A stretch of 64,000 nt of DNA from Vagococcus carniphilus (GCF_014397115.1 NZ_CP060720.1:512001-576000); one strand, 5' to 3'. Shown: positions 36,408-46,364, counted from the first letter of the stretch. Numbers and translations: made by a program. Notes: generated by a model from the letters alone, not told the origin.

Positions 36408-37556
36408 ATGCTGATTGCTAAAAGTCAGAGTGGAAAAATGATGGATTTGAGCTTAAAGAAAAAGAGTGATATTCAAGCTTTAAAAAAGAAAAAATGGTAT
36501 TGCCCATCTTGTCAGGAAGTTGTCATTATAAAAAACGGGAATGTTATGTGTTCTCATTTTGCTCATAAACAAAAGAGTGACTGTTCTTCTTTTTCAGAAA
36601 ATGAATCGAAAGAGCATTTATTAGGAAAAAAATTAATTGCTGAAAATTGCAAAAAATTCAGTATTCCTTATGAGCTAGAAGCATTTTTACCTGATTTAAA
36701 ACAGCGTCCAGATATCTTAGTAGCTAATAAATATGCGATTGAATTTCAGTGTAGTCCTTTAAGTATTTCAAGATTTAAAGAAAGAACAGCCACATATCAA
36801 GATAATGGGTACCAGGTTATTTGGATACTTGGGGAAAAATTGCACCTGACATCAAAGCCAACAAAGCTTCAAAGAAACTTTATTTATTTGTCTAAAGAAT
36901 TAGGCTATTATTTATGGGAATTGGATGTTGTAAAAAAACAGATAAAGAATAATTATTTCCTTGTAGCAACTTCAAAAAAGTTACTAAGAAAAGAGAAAAA
37001 GTGGAATCTGAGTCATGTTAATTTTCTTCAGATATTGGCTTTTTCAAATCAAAAAAATGAAAAGCAGTTCTATGAATTAGAAACAGAAATTGAATTGTTT
37101 CATCAATTAGGACAATGGAATCATCAATTAAATCAAAGAATGCCAAAAGAAATGTTTCTTCAACAATATTTTTATTCGAAACGATTAAATTTAAGAGAGT
37201 TACCTTGTGAATTAATGTTACCTAGTTATAAAAGTGTACTATTTCAAGAAAAAGAATTAATTTTAAGACACGCTATTTATGAATTACTAATGAATAAAAA
37301 AAAGGTAACGAAAGAACAAATTTATGAAAAAGTTTTCCAAATTTTTAAAGAAGAAGAAATGGAGTCTTATCTATTAGTAGGGAAAAGAAGATTAATTAAA
37401 TACCATGTTTCTCTTTATTTGTGTTTTTTACTTCAAAGTGGAATTGTCATAAAAAAAGAAAACACTTTTATCTTTCAAATGAAAAAATTGAATATTAGGC
37501 AAATTGAGAAGGAAATTTTAGGAATTCCATTAAAATATGTTATGATTAATAAGTAA
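36408..37556 (+). CDS. coiA: Competence protein CoiA
   Basis: A 382-residue protein of natural transformation that acts on incoming single-stranded DNA in the cytosol, promoting recombination. A zinc-ribbon-like N-terminus (YCPSCQEVVIIKNGNVMCSHFAHK) and a PD-(D/E)XK nuclease-like core (RPDILVANKYAIEFQCS) are visible, followed by a long helical region. The order coiA-pepF-spxH matches Bacillus. AGGAAGGGG precedes the ATG. Confidence 0.92.
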   Translation: MLIAKSQSGKMMDLSLKKKSDIQALKKKKWYCPSCQEVVIIKNGNVMCSHFAHKQKSDCSSFSENESKEHLLGKKLIAENCKKFSIPYELEAFLPDLKQRPDILVANKYAIEFQCSPLSISRFKERTATYQDNGYQVIWILGEKLHLTSKPTKLQRNFIYLSKELGYYLWELDVVKKQIKNNYFLVATSKKLLRKEKKWNLSHVNFLQILAFSNQKNEKQFYELETEIELFHQLGQWNHQLNQRMPKEMFLQQYFYSKRLNLRELPCELMLPSYKSVLFQEKELILRHAIYELLMNKKKVTKEQIYEKVFQIFKEEEMESYLLVGKRRLIKYHVSLYLCFLLQSGIVIKKENTFIFQMKKLNIRQIEKEILGIPLKYVMINK

Positions 37557-37581
37557 ATTATGAGAGGGGCGTTATTAATTA

Positions 37582-39393
37582 ATGAGTGAAACAAAACAAT
37601 TACCAAATCGTTCAGATTTATCAGTAGAAGCAACTTGGGATTTAACTCCAATTTTTAAAGATGATGCAGCTTTTGATGAAGCATATGAAATGTTGAGTAA
37701 AAAATTAGAACAAGCTAGTCAATATCAAGGAACATTACATACAAATGCCACAGCCTTTTTTGAAGCAATTGACTATTTATTAGCTGTATATCGTGAAGTA
37801 GAAAAAATTTATGTGTATTCACATTTAAAAAACGATCAAGATACAAGTGATACAACTTATCAAGCACTTTACGCTAGAGCTAGTACTTTAGCGGCTCAAT
37901 CAGGAGCAGCTCTTGCTTGGTTCCAACCAGAAGTATTAACTTTATCAGATGAAACCATTCAAGCTTATTTTGAAGAAAAACCTGAGTATGAAATTTATCG
38001 CTTTTTTGTTAAAGAAATAACGGATGAAAGAGCTCACGTTTTATCATCAAAAGAAGAAGAATTATTAGCTAATGCAAGTGAAGTATTGTCTGCATCAAGC
38101 GATACGTTCTCAGTCCTGAATAATGCGGATTTAAAATTCCCAATTATTGAAGATGAAGAAGGAAATAAAGTTGAGTTATCAAGTGGCTTATACGGTCAAA
38201 TGATGGAAAGTACTAATCGTGAAGTACGTCAGGCTGCTTTTGTTGGTCTGTATAGCGTGTATGAGCAATTTAGAAATACCTTTGCAAGTACTTTATCTGC
38301 TAACGTTAAAAAACATAATTTTACTGCAAAAGTCAGAAATTATAGTTCTGCAAGAGAAGCTGCCTTAAGTAGTAACCATGTACCAGAATCAGTTTATGAT
38401 ACTCTTTTAGAAGTAGTTGATAAAAATTTACCATTATTACATCGTTATGTCGCGTTGCGTAAAAAACTATTAAATGTGGATACTCTACATATGTATGATA
38501 TGTATACACCTGTTTTAGGAGAAGCGCCGATTAAACATAGTTATGAAGAAGCAAAAGAAATCTCATTAAAAGGATTGGCTCCTTTAGGGGAAGAATACCT
38601 TGAGATTGTTAAAGAAGCTTACAGTGATCGTTGGATTGATGTCATCGAAAACAAAGGAAAACGTAGTGGAGCTTACTCTTCAGGTAGCTATGATACAAAA
38701 CCGTATATTCTTTTAAATTGGCATGATAGTTTGAATCACCTGTATACATTAGTTCATGAAATGGGACATAGTGTTCATAGCTATTACACACGTAAAACAC
38801 AACCTTATGTGTATGGAGATTATTCAATTTTCTTAGCAGAAATTGCCTCTACAACAAATGAAAACTTATTAACAGAATATCTATTAAAAACAGAGACAGA
38901 CCCTAAAGTCAGAGCTTTTGTATTAAATCATTACTTAGATGGTGTTAAAGGAACGATCTTTAGACAAACTCAATTTGCTGAATTTGAACACTTTATTCAC
39001 ACAGAAGATGCTAAAGGTACACCACTAACAAGTGAATTTTTAAGTGAATATTATAGTAATTTAAATGCTAAATACTACGGAGATGCAGTGGAGAAAGATT
39101 CAGAAATTGCTTATGAGTGGAGTCGTATTCCTCATTTCTACTATAATTATTATGTGTTCCAATATGCAACAGGTTTTTCAGCAGCTTCAGCTTTAGCGGA
39201 TAAAATCTTAAAAGAAGAACCGAATGCTTTAGAAAACTATTTAGGTTTCTTAAAAGCTGGAAGTAGTGATTATCCTATTGAAGTGATGAAAAAAGCTGGC
39301 GTAGATATGACACAAGCTGAATACATTGAAAATGCGATGAAAGTCTTTGAAGAAAGATTAAATGAATTAGAACAACTTGTTGAAACATTTTAA
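37582..39393 (+). CDS. pepF: Oligoendopeptidase F
   Basis: A 603-residue M3-family zinc metallopeptidase that cuts peptides of about 7-17 residues in the cytosol. The zinc site HEMGH is at residues 392-396, with the third ligand Glu expected in the following EIASTTNE. The length is typical of PepF. It lies 25 bases after coiA in the same operon and is closed by the terminator at 39398. Confidence 0.96.
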   Translation: MSETKQLPNRSDLSVEATWDLTPIFKDDAAFDEAYEMLSKKLEQASQYQGTLHTNATAFFEAIDYLLAVYREVEKIYVYSHLKNDQDTSDTTYQALYARASTLAAQSGAALAWFQPEVLTLSDETIQAYFEEKPEYEIYRFFVKEITDERAHVLSSKEEELLANASEVLSASSDTFSVLNNADLKFPIIEDEEGNKVELSSGLYGQMMESTNREVRQAAFVGLYSVYEQFRNTFASTLSANVKKHNFTAKVRNYSSAREAALSSNHVPESVYDTLLEVVDKNLPLLHRYVALRKKLLNVDTLHMYDMYTPVLGEAPIKHSYEEAKEISLKGLAPLGEEYLEIVKEAYSDRWIDVIENKGKRSGAYSSGSYDTKPYILLNWHDSLNHLYTLVHEMGHSVHSYYTRKTQPYVYGDYSIFLAEIASTTNENLLTEYLLKTETDPKVRAFVLNHYLDGVKGTIFRQTQFAEFEHFIHTEDAKGTPLTSEFLSEYYSNLNAKYYGDAVEKDSEIAYEWSRIPHFYYNYYVFQYATGFSAASALADKILKEEPNALENYLGFLKAGSSDYPIEVMKKAGVDMTQAEYIENAMKVFEERLNELEQLVETF

Positions 39394-39397
39394 CCAA

Positions 39398-39441
39398 ATA
39401 AAAAGGTTTAGACTTACCTCGGGTAGTCTAAACCTTTTTTA
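39398..39441. terminator. Bidirectional terminator between pepF and spxH
   Basis: AAAAGGTTTAGACT pairs with AGTCTAAACCTTTT. Confidence 0.92.
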
Positions 39442-40056
39442 GTGTAAATGAAGACGGTCATCATCATTAATAGATGACAATCTTTCGCAATCATAGTCTG
39501 TTTTAAATAAATCTTGAATTATTTCTTTAGGTGTATGCTCACTCACTAAAACACCAAAATCTCTTTCACAGTTGTAATTGAAGATTACGGCATCAGAAAA
39601 TGAGTTAATCCCCATCTCGTGAGCAACTTGTTGGTCTATTTTGAAGAAATCAACGATTAAAGGTGATTGTCTATCTGCTGTATATAGATTGATATCAACT
39701 TTTAAGTCCATAAGAATATCATGAACTAGTTCTTTAGAATAAGTACATTGTTCTTGCCCAACTTTTTTTTGTAATTCGAATAAAAATTTTCTGCCAATTT
39801 GTTTTCCTTGTAATTGAACAGCTTTGAAATCTAGACAAGCAGAATAAATAGTAGTGAATAATTCATTTCTAAAACCTAAATCTGCCGTTGGCATGTGGTA
39901 ATCAAGTAAATAGTTTTGAATGACCCTAGGATTTAAAATCGGAATGATTCTAAAATGAATTTTTTCATTTTCTTTTTGAATGATATCTAAAAATTTCTTT
40001 TCAGAATTTAAACTGTGTTTGTCTAACGGATTAATAAATAAGTAAATTTCGATCAA
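39439..40056 (-). CDS. spxH: ClpXP adaptor SpxH (YjbH family)
   Basis: A 205-residue DsbA-like thioredoxin-fold protein that delivers the regulator Spx to ClpXP. The start of the fold (IEIYLFINPLDKHSLNSEKKF) has DKHS where Bacillus YjbH has CPEC, so the redox CxxC is absent, consistent with a pure adaptor role. The N-terminal His/Cys-rich zinc region is also missing. The TTG at 40056 is chosen because AGGAGG lies 8 bases upstream; a TTG two codons earlier is too close. The position between pepF and the CYTH/RelQ genes supports the call. Confidence 0.9.
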   Translation of the reverse strand: MIEIYLFINPLDKHSLNSEKKFLDIIQKENEKIHFRIIPILNPRVIQNYLLDYHMPTADLGFRNELFTTIYSACLDFKAVQLQGKQIGRKFLFELQKKVGQEQCTYSKELVHDILMDLKVDINLYTADRQSPLIVDFFKIDQQVAHEMGINSFSDAVIFNYNCERDFGVLVSEHTPKEIIQDLFKTDYDCERLSSINDDDRLHLH

Positions 40057-40150
40057 TAGCAACGCCTCCTAACCAATACGCCACTTCCCTAACCATCTAT
40101 AATTTATCAAATAAACGTTTAAAGGAAAAGGAAAAGGCTTGTGAAAATTA

Positions 40151-40747
40151 TTACGCCTCAGTCTGTTGTTTATATGCTAACATGCGGGCTATCTTTTTAT
40201 CTGCATGACGCACTGGAATGTGATGCTTTTTAAGGATATCTTTAAAAATAAGAGAACCTTCTTTTACATCAGTCACTTCCATTTCTAGCTCATAATCTGT
40301 TTTACCATAATAAAGACTCTTATCTAAAACTAGTAAAACGTTTGACTGAAGACTAACTTCCCCTCGAGTAGTCGTTAACTGTCCAATTGGTTGTAAACTG
40401 GAGAGTTGAATCCCTTCATGAATCAAATACTCAGCTACTTCACTTGTTTCTAATGAAATTTGTTCTACTAAAGAAAGTTCTGAAGTAAAAGAGCTTAAAT
40501 AATCTGTTACTTCTAATAAGGTATGTTGATTAGAAGTTGGAGTTTTTAAAGTAAACTCAGTGGTGCTATTAGATAATCTAATTCGAAGCCCCATTTTTTT
40601 AGCTTTAAGTTTAAAATCGGGCGTGTCAAAATAAATATTTGTTTGTGTTTTTAAAGAACTTTCAGATAATTGATATTCGGCTAATAAACTATCATATTCT
40701 TCTTTGTTAAGCATGTTTTTAAACTCAATTTCCATTTCTTTAGACAT
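40151..40747 (-). CDS. CYTH-domain (YjbK-like) triphosphatase-family protein
   Basis: A 198-residue CYTH protein. The opening EIEFKNMLNKEEYD carries the ExExK-like signature, followed by TNIYFDTPDF, LRIRLSN and the C-terminal RHADKKIARML. CYTH proteins form a tunnel that binds organic phosphates with divalent metals, and bacterial members hydrolyse tripolyphosphate or similar. It is divergent from relQ, as in Bacillus (yjbK next to relQ/yjbM). GAGGTGG precedes the ATG. Confidence 0.88.
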   Translation of the reverse strand: MSKEMEIEFKNMLNKEEYDSLLAEYQLSESSLKTQTNIYFDTPDFKLKAKKMGLRIRLSNSTTEFTLKTPTSNQHTLLEVTDYLSSFTSELSLVEQISLETSEVAEYLIHEGIQLSSLQPIGQLTTTRGEVSLQSNVLLVLDKSLYYGKTDYELEMEVTDVKEGSLIFKDILKKHHIPVRHADKKIARMLAYKQQTEA

Positions 40748-40882
40748 ATAGCCACCTCATTTAACATTTTACCTGTTTTTTAAAAGAAAAACAATTTTTA
40801 ACTTGTTTTTCTCTGGCTAACGTTTTATTATCACTTATGATAAAATAAACGGTGTATGCTTAAGAATAAGGGCGTGAATAAG

Positions 40883-41572
40883 ATGACAGAGAATGAATGG
40901 AAATTATTTCTATCACCATACGAACAAGCTGTTTCAGAGTTAAAGGTAAAACTAAAGAGTATTAGACAACAGTATAAGGAAAATAATTTGCACACCCCCA
41001 TTGAATTTGTCACTGGTAGAGTTAAATCGGTTGAGAGTATTGTGACTAAAACAAAAGTTAGAAAAGTTAATCTGAATCATATAGACAGTGATTTACAAGA
41101 TATTGCTGGTTTGAGAATTATGTGCCAGTTTGTTGAAGACATCTATGAGGTAGTAGATTTACTAAGACAAAGAAATGATTTTAAGATTGTTCAAGAAAGA
41201 GATTATATTGCCAATAAAAAAGCAAGTGGTTATCGTTCTTATCATTTGGTGATTGAATATCCGGTCCAACTTATTACAGGTGAAAAAAAGATTTTAGTTG
41301 AGATTCAGATTAGAACATTAGCGATGAATTTTTGGGCAACCATTGAACATTCTCTTAACTATAAATATCAAGGGGAATTTCCAGAAGAAATTAATACTCG
41401 TTTAGAGTTAACGGCAGAAGCCGCTTATCTTTTAGATGAAGAAATGTCTAAAATAAGAGATGAGATTCAAGAAGCACAGCACCTATTTACATATAGAGGA
41501 CCAAGAAAAAAACAAGAATCTGATTCTTTAGAGAATCAAGAAAAAGAAGATGGGGAGGTTCATGATGAATGA
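40883..41572 (+). CDS. relQ: Small alarmone synthetase RelQ
   Basis: A 229-residue (p)ppGpp synthetase without a hydrolase domain. The synthetase core is visible: PIEFVTGRVKSVESI, LQDIAGLRIMCQF, ASGYRSYHLVIEYP, EIQIRTLAMNFWATIEHSLNYKY. It is closely similar to the Bacillus YjbM protein and starts at the equivalent Met (ATG 40883); the longer frame from 40856 is not needed. RelQ forms a tetramer regulated by pppGpp and RNA. Its stop overlaps the nadK start (ATGA), so translation is coupled. Confidence 0.95.
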   Translation: MTENEWKLFLSPYEQAVSELKVKLKSIRQQYKENNLHTPIEFVTGRVKSVESIVTKTKVRKVNLNHIDSDLQDIAGLRIMCQFVEDIYEVVDLLRQRNDFKIVQERDYIANKKASGYRSYHLVIEYPVQLITGEKKILVEIQIRTLAMNFWATIEHSLNYKYQGEFPEEINTRLELTAEAAYLLDEEMSKIRDEIQEAQHLFTYRGPRKKQESDSLENQEKEDGEVHDE

Positions 41573-42363
41573 AAATAGCTGTTGTTATGAATGACTCTCC
41601 TAAGTCACTTAAAGTAGGAAAAGAGTTAAAACAAAAATTAATTCAAGAGGATTTTGAAATAACGAAGGATAGACCAAATGTTGTTATAACCGTCGGAGGA
41701 GATGGCACTTTGTTGAATGCGTTTCACACTTATGTGGACCAGTTAGATACAGTGCGCTTCATTGGAGTTCATACAGGTCATTTAGGATTTTATACGGATT
41801 GGCGTGATTATGAAATTGATCAGCTAATTAAAAGCTTGAAAGAAGATACTTCTAAAAGCGTGACGTATCCTCTTTTAGAGGTTGAACTAAACTACTCTGA
41901 TTCAGAAAAATCTAAGAAATATTTAGCATTAAATGAAGCGACTGTGAAAAATTTGGACAAGACGATGGTTGCAGAAGTTTATATAAAAAATGAGCTTTTT
42001 GAAACATTTAGAGGTGATGGTTTATCGGTGTCAACACCGACAGGTTCAACAGCTTATAGTAAAAGTTTAGGTGGAGCGGTTCTCCATCCAAGAGTAAATG
42101 CGATTCAATTAAATGAAGTAGCCTCAATCAATAATCGAGTTTATCGCTCACTAGGCTCCCCTATGATTATTGCAAATGATGAGTGGATTCATTTAGATTT
42201 GAAACGTGGGGATAGTTATCAACTTCATATTGATCATTTTGTGATGAATCAAGAAAATTTATCATCGATGACATTGAAGTTATCAGAAAAAAGAATTCAG
42301 TTTGCCTCTTATCGTCACACTCATTTTTGGCGTAGAGTAAATGATGCCTTTATTGGTGAGTGA
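41569..42363 (+). CDS. nadK: NAD kinase
   Basis: A 264-residue ATP/polyphosphate-dependent kinase that makes NADP. GGDGT (in VVITVGGDGTLLNAFH), the LALNEATVKN segment and the Gly-rich STPTGSTAYSKSLGGAVLHP are visible. The ATG overlaps the relQ stop codon by 4 bases. The gene order relQ-nadK-rluD-like matches Bacillus. Confidence 0.96.
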   Translation: MKIAVVMNDSPKSLKVGKELKQKLIQEDFEITKDRPNVVITVGGDGTLLNAFHTYVDQLDTVRFIGVHTGHLGFYTDWRDYEIDQLIKSLKEDTSKSVTYPLLEVELNYSDSEKSKKYLALNEATVKNLDKTMVAEVYIKNELFETFRGDGLSVSTPTGSTAYSKSLGGAVLHPRVNAIQLNEVASINNRVYRSLGSPMIIANDEWIHLDLKRGDSYQLHIDHFVMNQENLSSMTLKLSEKRIQFASYRHTHFWRRVNDAFIGE

Positions 42364-42377
42364 AGGAGCTAGAAAAG

Positions 42378-43264
42378 ATGAAGTTTAGTTGGCAGGTAGA
42401 GACACCAAAAATGAAATTAAAGTCATTTTTAAAAGAAAAAGGTGTATCCAAAAAATTGTTGGCAAAAATAAAGTTTCAAGGGGAACTTTATTAGTTAATG
42501 GCAATGTTCAAAATGCGCTTTATGAAGTATCATTAGGAGATGAAGTCGTTATTATCATACCTGATGAAGGAGAGCACGAAACACTCCTTCCAGATAATCA
42601 ACCGATTGATATTGTTTTTGAAGATGAGCATCTATTAGTAATTAACAAACCAAGTGGTGTGGCGTCTATTCCAGCACAGTATCATCCAAAAGAAACAATG
42701 GCTAATCGAGTGAAACACTATTATAATGAACAAGACTATGTTAATCGTGTTGTTCACGTTGTAACAAGATTAGATAGAGATACGACAGGATTAATGTTGT
42801 TTGCCAAACATGGATTTGCTCATGCGATGCTTGATAAGCAATTACGAAGTGGTACGTTGAAAAAATATTACACTGCATTAGTGGCAGGGCAAATAGATAA
42901 TCTGTCCGAGCAAGCAACAATTGATTTACCAATAGGCCGTGATATGTCATCTATCATTAAGCGTCAAGTGACATCAGAAGGTCAATCAGCAGTAACTGAT
43001 TATTGGTTAGAAAATAAAACAAAAGAAGTCGCTCAAGTTGGTATCCAACTTCATACTGGTCGAACACATCAAATCAGAGTGCACTTCTCAGCGATTGACT
43101 GTCCTCTTTTAGGCGATAGCATGTATGACGGAAGAATGGATTTGGGTGTGACTAGACAAGCACTTCATTGTACAAAATTAGAGATGGAACATCCCTTTAC
43201 AAAGGAACAATTAATATTAAATCAACCTTTACCAAAAGATATGAAAACCATTATTACTCGATAA
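42378..43264 (+). pseudogene. RluD-family pseudouridine synthase gene with an N-terminal frameshift
   Basis: The ATG at 42378 (AAGGAG at 42363-42368) opens a frame MKFSWQVETPKMKLKSFLKE that is a normal RluD start and S4 domain. It runs into TAG after about 38 codons, at 42492. A one-base gain in the G-run 42480-42483 (four G, five expected) joins it to the downstream frame, giving the expected FQGGTLLVNG. From there the RluD catalytic core is intact: RVVHVVTRLDRDTTGLMLFAK holds the catalytic Asp, and the C-terminal GRTHQIRVHF is present. A homopolymer sequencing error is as likely as a real mutation. If correct, the tRNA/rRNA-modifying enzyme is lost or made only by slippage. Confidence 0.78.
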
Positions 43265-43280
43265 AATAGGAGGCAACCTT

Positions 43281-44648
43281 ATGAATGAAAACGTAGAAAT
43301 GGACCAACAATTTGAATTTTTAAGGCGATTGCTTCATGAAGATAAAATGGCTGAATTTAGAGATATATTTTTGGATTGGCATATTTATGAACAGGGACAA
43401 TTTTATTTTACGTTAGATGAAAAAGAGCGTCATCGTCTTTATACTTATTTATCTCCAAAAGAAATAGCAGATATGTTTGACGTGATTGAAGAAGACCATG
43501 AAGACATGGAAGATTATTTAGCAGAGATGTCTCCACGATATGTTGCAGATATGCTAAACGAAATGTATACAGATAATGCTGTGGATTTATTGAATCAGCT
43601 AGATAAAAGAGAAGTGGCGAAATACTTAAGTTTGATGAAGTCAAAAGATGCTATCAAAATCAAAGAGCTACTTGGATATGAAGACAAGACGGCTGGATCT
43701 ATTATGGCAACGGAGTATGTTTCAATTGTCGATAATCAAACAGTTCGTTCGGCATTAAATTTGTTAAAGAAAAAGGCGCAAGAAGCTGAAATTATTTATT
43801 ATGTTTACGTTGTAAGTGAAACTAATCGTTTATTAGGTGTTATTTCTTTAAGAGATTTAATTGTGGCAGAAGATGATATGCTTATTTCTGATGTGAAAGA
43901 AGAGCGGGTTATCTCTGTTAATGTGGCAGATGACCAAGAAGATGTTGCGAAAACTATCAGAGACTATGATTTCTTAGCCGTTCCAGTTGTGGACTCTGAG
44001 GATCGTCTATTAGGGATTATTACTGTTGATGATATCATTGACGTTATTGATGATGAAGCTGCTAGTGACTACTCTGGACTTGCCGGAGTTGACGTTGAGG
44101 CGATTGCTGAGACTCCTCTAAAAGCTTCAATGAAACGCTTGCCTTGGTTGATCACTTTATTATTCTTAGGGATGTCTACGGCAACTTTAATTAGTCACTA
44201 TGAAGTGTTAATCAATGAAGCAAGTATTTTAGCCGTTTTTATTTCGTTAATTACAGGTACAGCTGGGAATGCTGGTACGCAGTCACTAGCCGTAGCTGTT
44301 AGAAGATTAGCTATTTCAGATGACAAAGACCCAGGTTTTTTTAAATTAATATTAAATGAGGTCTTAACAGGTGCTATTACAGGTAGTGTAACAGGAATTG
44401 TTATCTTTGCTGTTGTTGGTTTTTGGAAGCACAATTACATTTTAGGATTTGTTATTGGTGTCGCAATGTTCTGTGCTATTACTGTAGCTAATTTAGCAGG
44501 AAGTTTTATTCCGATGTTGATGGAAAAACTGGGGTTTGACCCGGCCGTAGCGAGTGGACCATTTATTACAACACTAAGTGATTTAACAAGTGTATTAATT
44601 TACTTTAATATAGCTAGTCTTTTTATGGGCTTTTTTATAGGAACTTGA
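43281..44648 (+). CDS. mgtE: Magnesium transporter MgtE
   Basis: A 455-residue magnesium channel. The cytosolic N-domain (~20-130, with LSPKEIADMF and EMSPRYVADML) and two CBS domains (~135-250, with SLRDLIVAEDD and TVDDIIDVIDDE) gate the pore by bound magnesium. The C-terminal membrane domain (~285-455) has five helices and the signature TGTAGNAGTQSLAVAVR. AGGAGG lies before the ATG. It is in the operon after the rluD-like gene, with a terminator at 44656. Confidence 0.95.
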   Translation: MNENVEMDQQFEFLRRLLHEDKMAEFRDIFLDWHIYEQGQFYFTLDEKERHRLYTYLSPKEIADMFDVIEEDHEDMEDYLAEMSPRYVADMLNEMYTDNAVDLLNQLDKREVAKYLSLMKSKDAIKIKELLGYEDKTAGSIMATEYVSIVDNQTVRSALNLLKKKAQEAEIIYYVYVVSETNRLLGVISLRDLIVAEDDMLISDVKEERVISVNVADDQEDVAKTIRDYDFLAVPVVDSEDRLLGIITVDDIIDVIDDEAASDYSGLAGVDVEAIAETPLKASMKRLPWLITLLFLGMSTATLISHYEVLINEASILAVFISLITGTAGNAGTQSLAVAVRRLAISDDKDPGFFKLILNEVLTGAITGSVTGIVIFAVVGFWKHNYILGFVIGVAMFCAITVANLAGSFIPMLMEKLGFDPAVASGPFITTLSDLTSVLIYFNIASLFMGFFIGT

Positions 44649-44655
44649 TGAACGA

Positions 44656-44694
44656 AAGAATGTAGTTTTTTGTCTAAGCTACATTCTTTTTTTA
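44656..44694 (+). terminator. Terminator after mgtE
   Basis: AAGAATGTAG pairs with CTACATTCTT, followed by a T tract. Confidence 0.88.
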
Positions 44695-44763
44695 TTGTTT
44701 TGAGACGTTAAAATAAGTGGTATGGTATGATTAGAACACAGTGAATTTTTGGGAGGATAGAAG

Positions 44764-45669
44764 ATGTTACTAGAACATAAAATAAATCAAAAAATGAAGT
44801 GGGTGGAAACTAATCAACTGACGGAACATGAAAAGAACGTCATGCTAAATGATTATGATATCCCATTAGAAATATTAGATTATGTGACAGATATTTATGA
44901 ACAAAGTAATTATATTCATGATCCAGTAGAAGGATTAAATTTAGTGATTGTTCATATCCCAACAAAATTAGATGAGCAGAATCGATATATATCAAGGCCA
45001 GTTAGTTTTTTAATCAAACAAGATATACTGTTTACCTTTAACGAAGGAGAAACGGTTATTGCTAATGAGTTATTGAAGAAAAAAATAATTTTAACGAATG
45101 AGTACACACCAACAACATTTATGTTAGAAGGTTTAAATATTTTAGTAGATAGTTATATTCCTGTATTAAGAGAAATAACGAAACAACGTCATAAACTAGA
45201 TGATTTGTTAACGAAACGTTTAACAAATCGTGACCTGATTAAGCTATCCTATTTACAACAAACATTGACGTTCTTTTTAAGTGCCACAGAAAGCAATGTA
45301 GATGTGTTAAATCTATTGACTAAATCACGTTTTGGCCAACAATTTTCGGAAGTTGAAAAAGAACGATTAGAAGATGCGTTAATTGAAGCAGAACAGGTAG
45401 CACATATGACAGGTTTAGAAGCACAAATTGTTAATAAAATTTCTCAAATATTTGATAGCATTATGAATAATAACTTAAATGATACAATGAAATTTTTAAC
45501 TGTTTGGTCATTAGCGTTGGCTATACCAACTTTGATTACAGGCTTTTTTGGAATGAACATTAATTTGCCTGAGTTAGATAATACTTACGGTTGGCTTTAC
45601 TTAATTTTATTTTCAGTTCTTCTTATTATCTGGTTGATACTTGCGCTAAAGAGAAATCGGAAAATGTAA
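44764..45669 (+). CDS. corA: CorA-family magnesium transporter
   Basis: A 301-residue pentameric cation channel. The large N-terminal cytosolic domain is followed by two C-terminal membrane helices. The signature GMN is present in the segment GFFGMNINLPE, and the C-terminal basic tail is KRNRKM. It lies next to the unrelated magnesium channel gene mgtE but has its own ribosome site (GGGAGGA) and a terminator before it, so it is a separate unit. Confidence 0.93.
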   Translation: MLLEHKINQKMKWVETNQLTEHEKNVMLNDYDIPLEILDYVTDIYEQSNYIHDPVEGLNLVIVHIPTKLDEQNRYISRPVSFLIKQDILFTFNEGETVIANELLKKKIILTNEYTPTTFMLEGLNILVDSYIPVLREITKQRHKLDDLLTKRLTNRDLIKLSYLQQTLTFFLSATESNVDVLNLLTKSRFGQQFSEVEKERLEDALIEAEQVAHMTGLEAQIVNKISQIFDSIMNNNLNDTMKFLTVWSLALAIPTLITGFFGMNINLPELDNTYGWLYLILFSVLLIIWLILALKRNRKM

Positions 45670-45712
45670 AAAGGTTGCCGCAGAAATTATTTCTGTGACA
45701 ACCTTTTATTTT
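45668..45712. terminator. Bidirectional terminator between corA and cutC
   Basis: AAAAGGTTG-CAGAAA pairs with TTTCTG-CAACCTTTT. Confidence 0.88.
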
Positions 45713-45716
45713 TTTG

Positions 45717-46364
45717 TTAACTAAATGGTAATTCAACAATTTTAGTTCCGTGAACTTCTTTCACTTGTAAAAATGAAACCACAGAATCTACGTTTTTGTA
45801 ATCAATACCGCCACCAGGCAATAAAATGATTCGATTGTTAGCGTAAGAAATTAAATCATTGATATACTCTAAATTTTTCTCAATAGGAGTACCACTCATT
45901 CCACCATGAGTTAAAATTCTATCCACATGACGTTTAGATAGCCAATCAATTGCTTTAAATTGATTATCACGGCTCATTTGATCAAAGGCCATATGAAAAG
46001 TCACTTGCATGCCATCAGCAGCATCTAATAAGATATTCATAGCTTCTTCATCAATCCAATTATTTTCATTTAAGCAACCAATGACAATGCCGTCAACACC
46101 TAGCTGTTTTGCTTCATAAATGTCAGCTTCCATAATTTTGATTTCTGTATCAGTATAAACAAAATTCCCTCCACGAGGGCGAATAATGACTCTTACAGGT
46201 ACTTGTTTTTCAGAACAATAGGCTAAAGTTTCAACCATTACACCTTTACTCACAGTTGTTCCACCTACTGCTAAGTTATCACATAGTTCAATTCGATTTG
46301 CACCAGAAGCAATCGCATTTGGAATATTAGTAAAATTTTCGGCACAAAATTCTTTTATAATCAC
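45717..46364 (-). CDS. cutC: CutC-family protein (copper homeostasis-type)
   Basis: A 215-residue TIM-barrel protein. The CutC signature RIELCDNLAVGGTTVS, then IRPRGGNFVYT and the C-terminal LPGGGID are present. The family was linked to copper tolerance, and this role is disputed. The GTG at 46364 is chosen because TTGGAGG lies 8 bases upstream; an in-frame TTG at 46379 is the first base of that same ribosome site. It is monocistronic. Confidence 0.9.
   Translation of the reverse strand: MIIKEFCAENFTNIPNAIASGANRIELCDNLAVGGTTVSKGVMVETLAYCSEKQVPVRVIIRPRGGNFVYTDTEIKIMEADIYEAKQLGVDGIVIGCLNENNWIDEEAMNILLDAADGMQVTFHMAFDQMSRDNQFKAIDWLSKRHVDRILTHGGMSGTPIEKNLEYINDLISYANNRIILLPGGGIDYKNVDSVVSFLQVKEVHGTKIVELPFS

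Noticed and set aside
42389..43264. An intact rluD-like gene starting at TTG 42389
   Set aside because: Its first ~30 residues are out of frame compared with the S4 domain, and the normal ATG start lies at 42378 in another frame.
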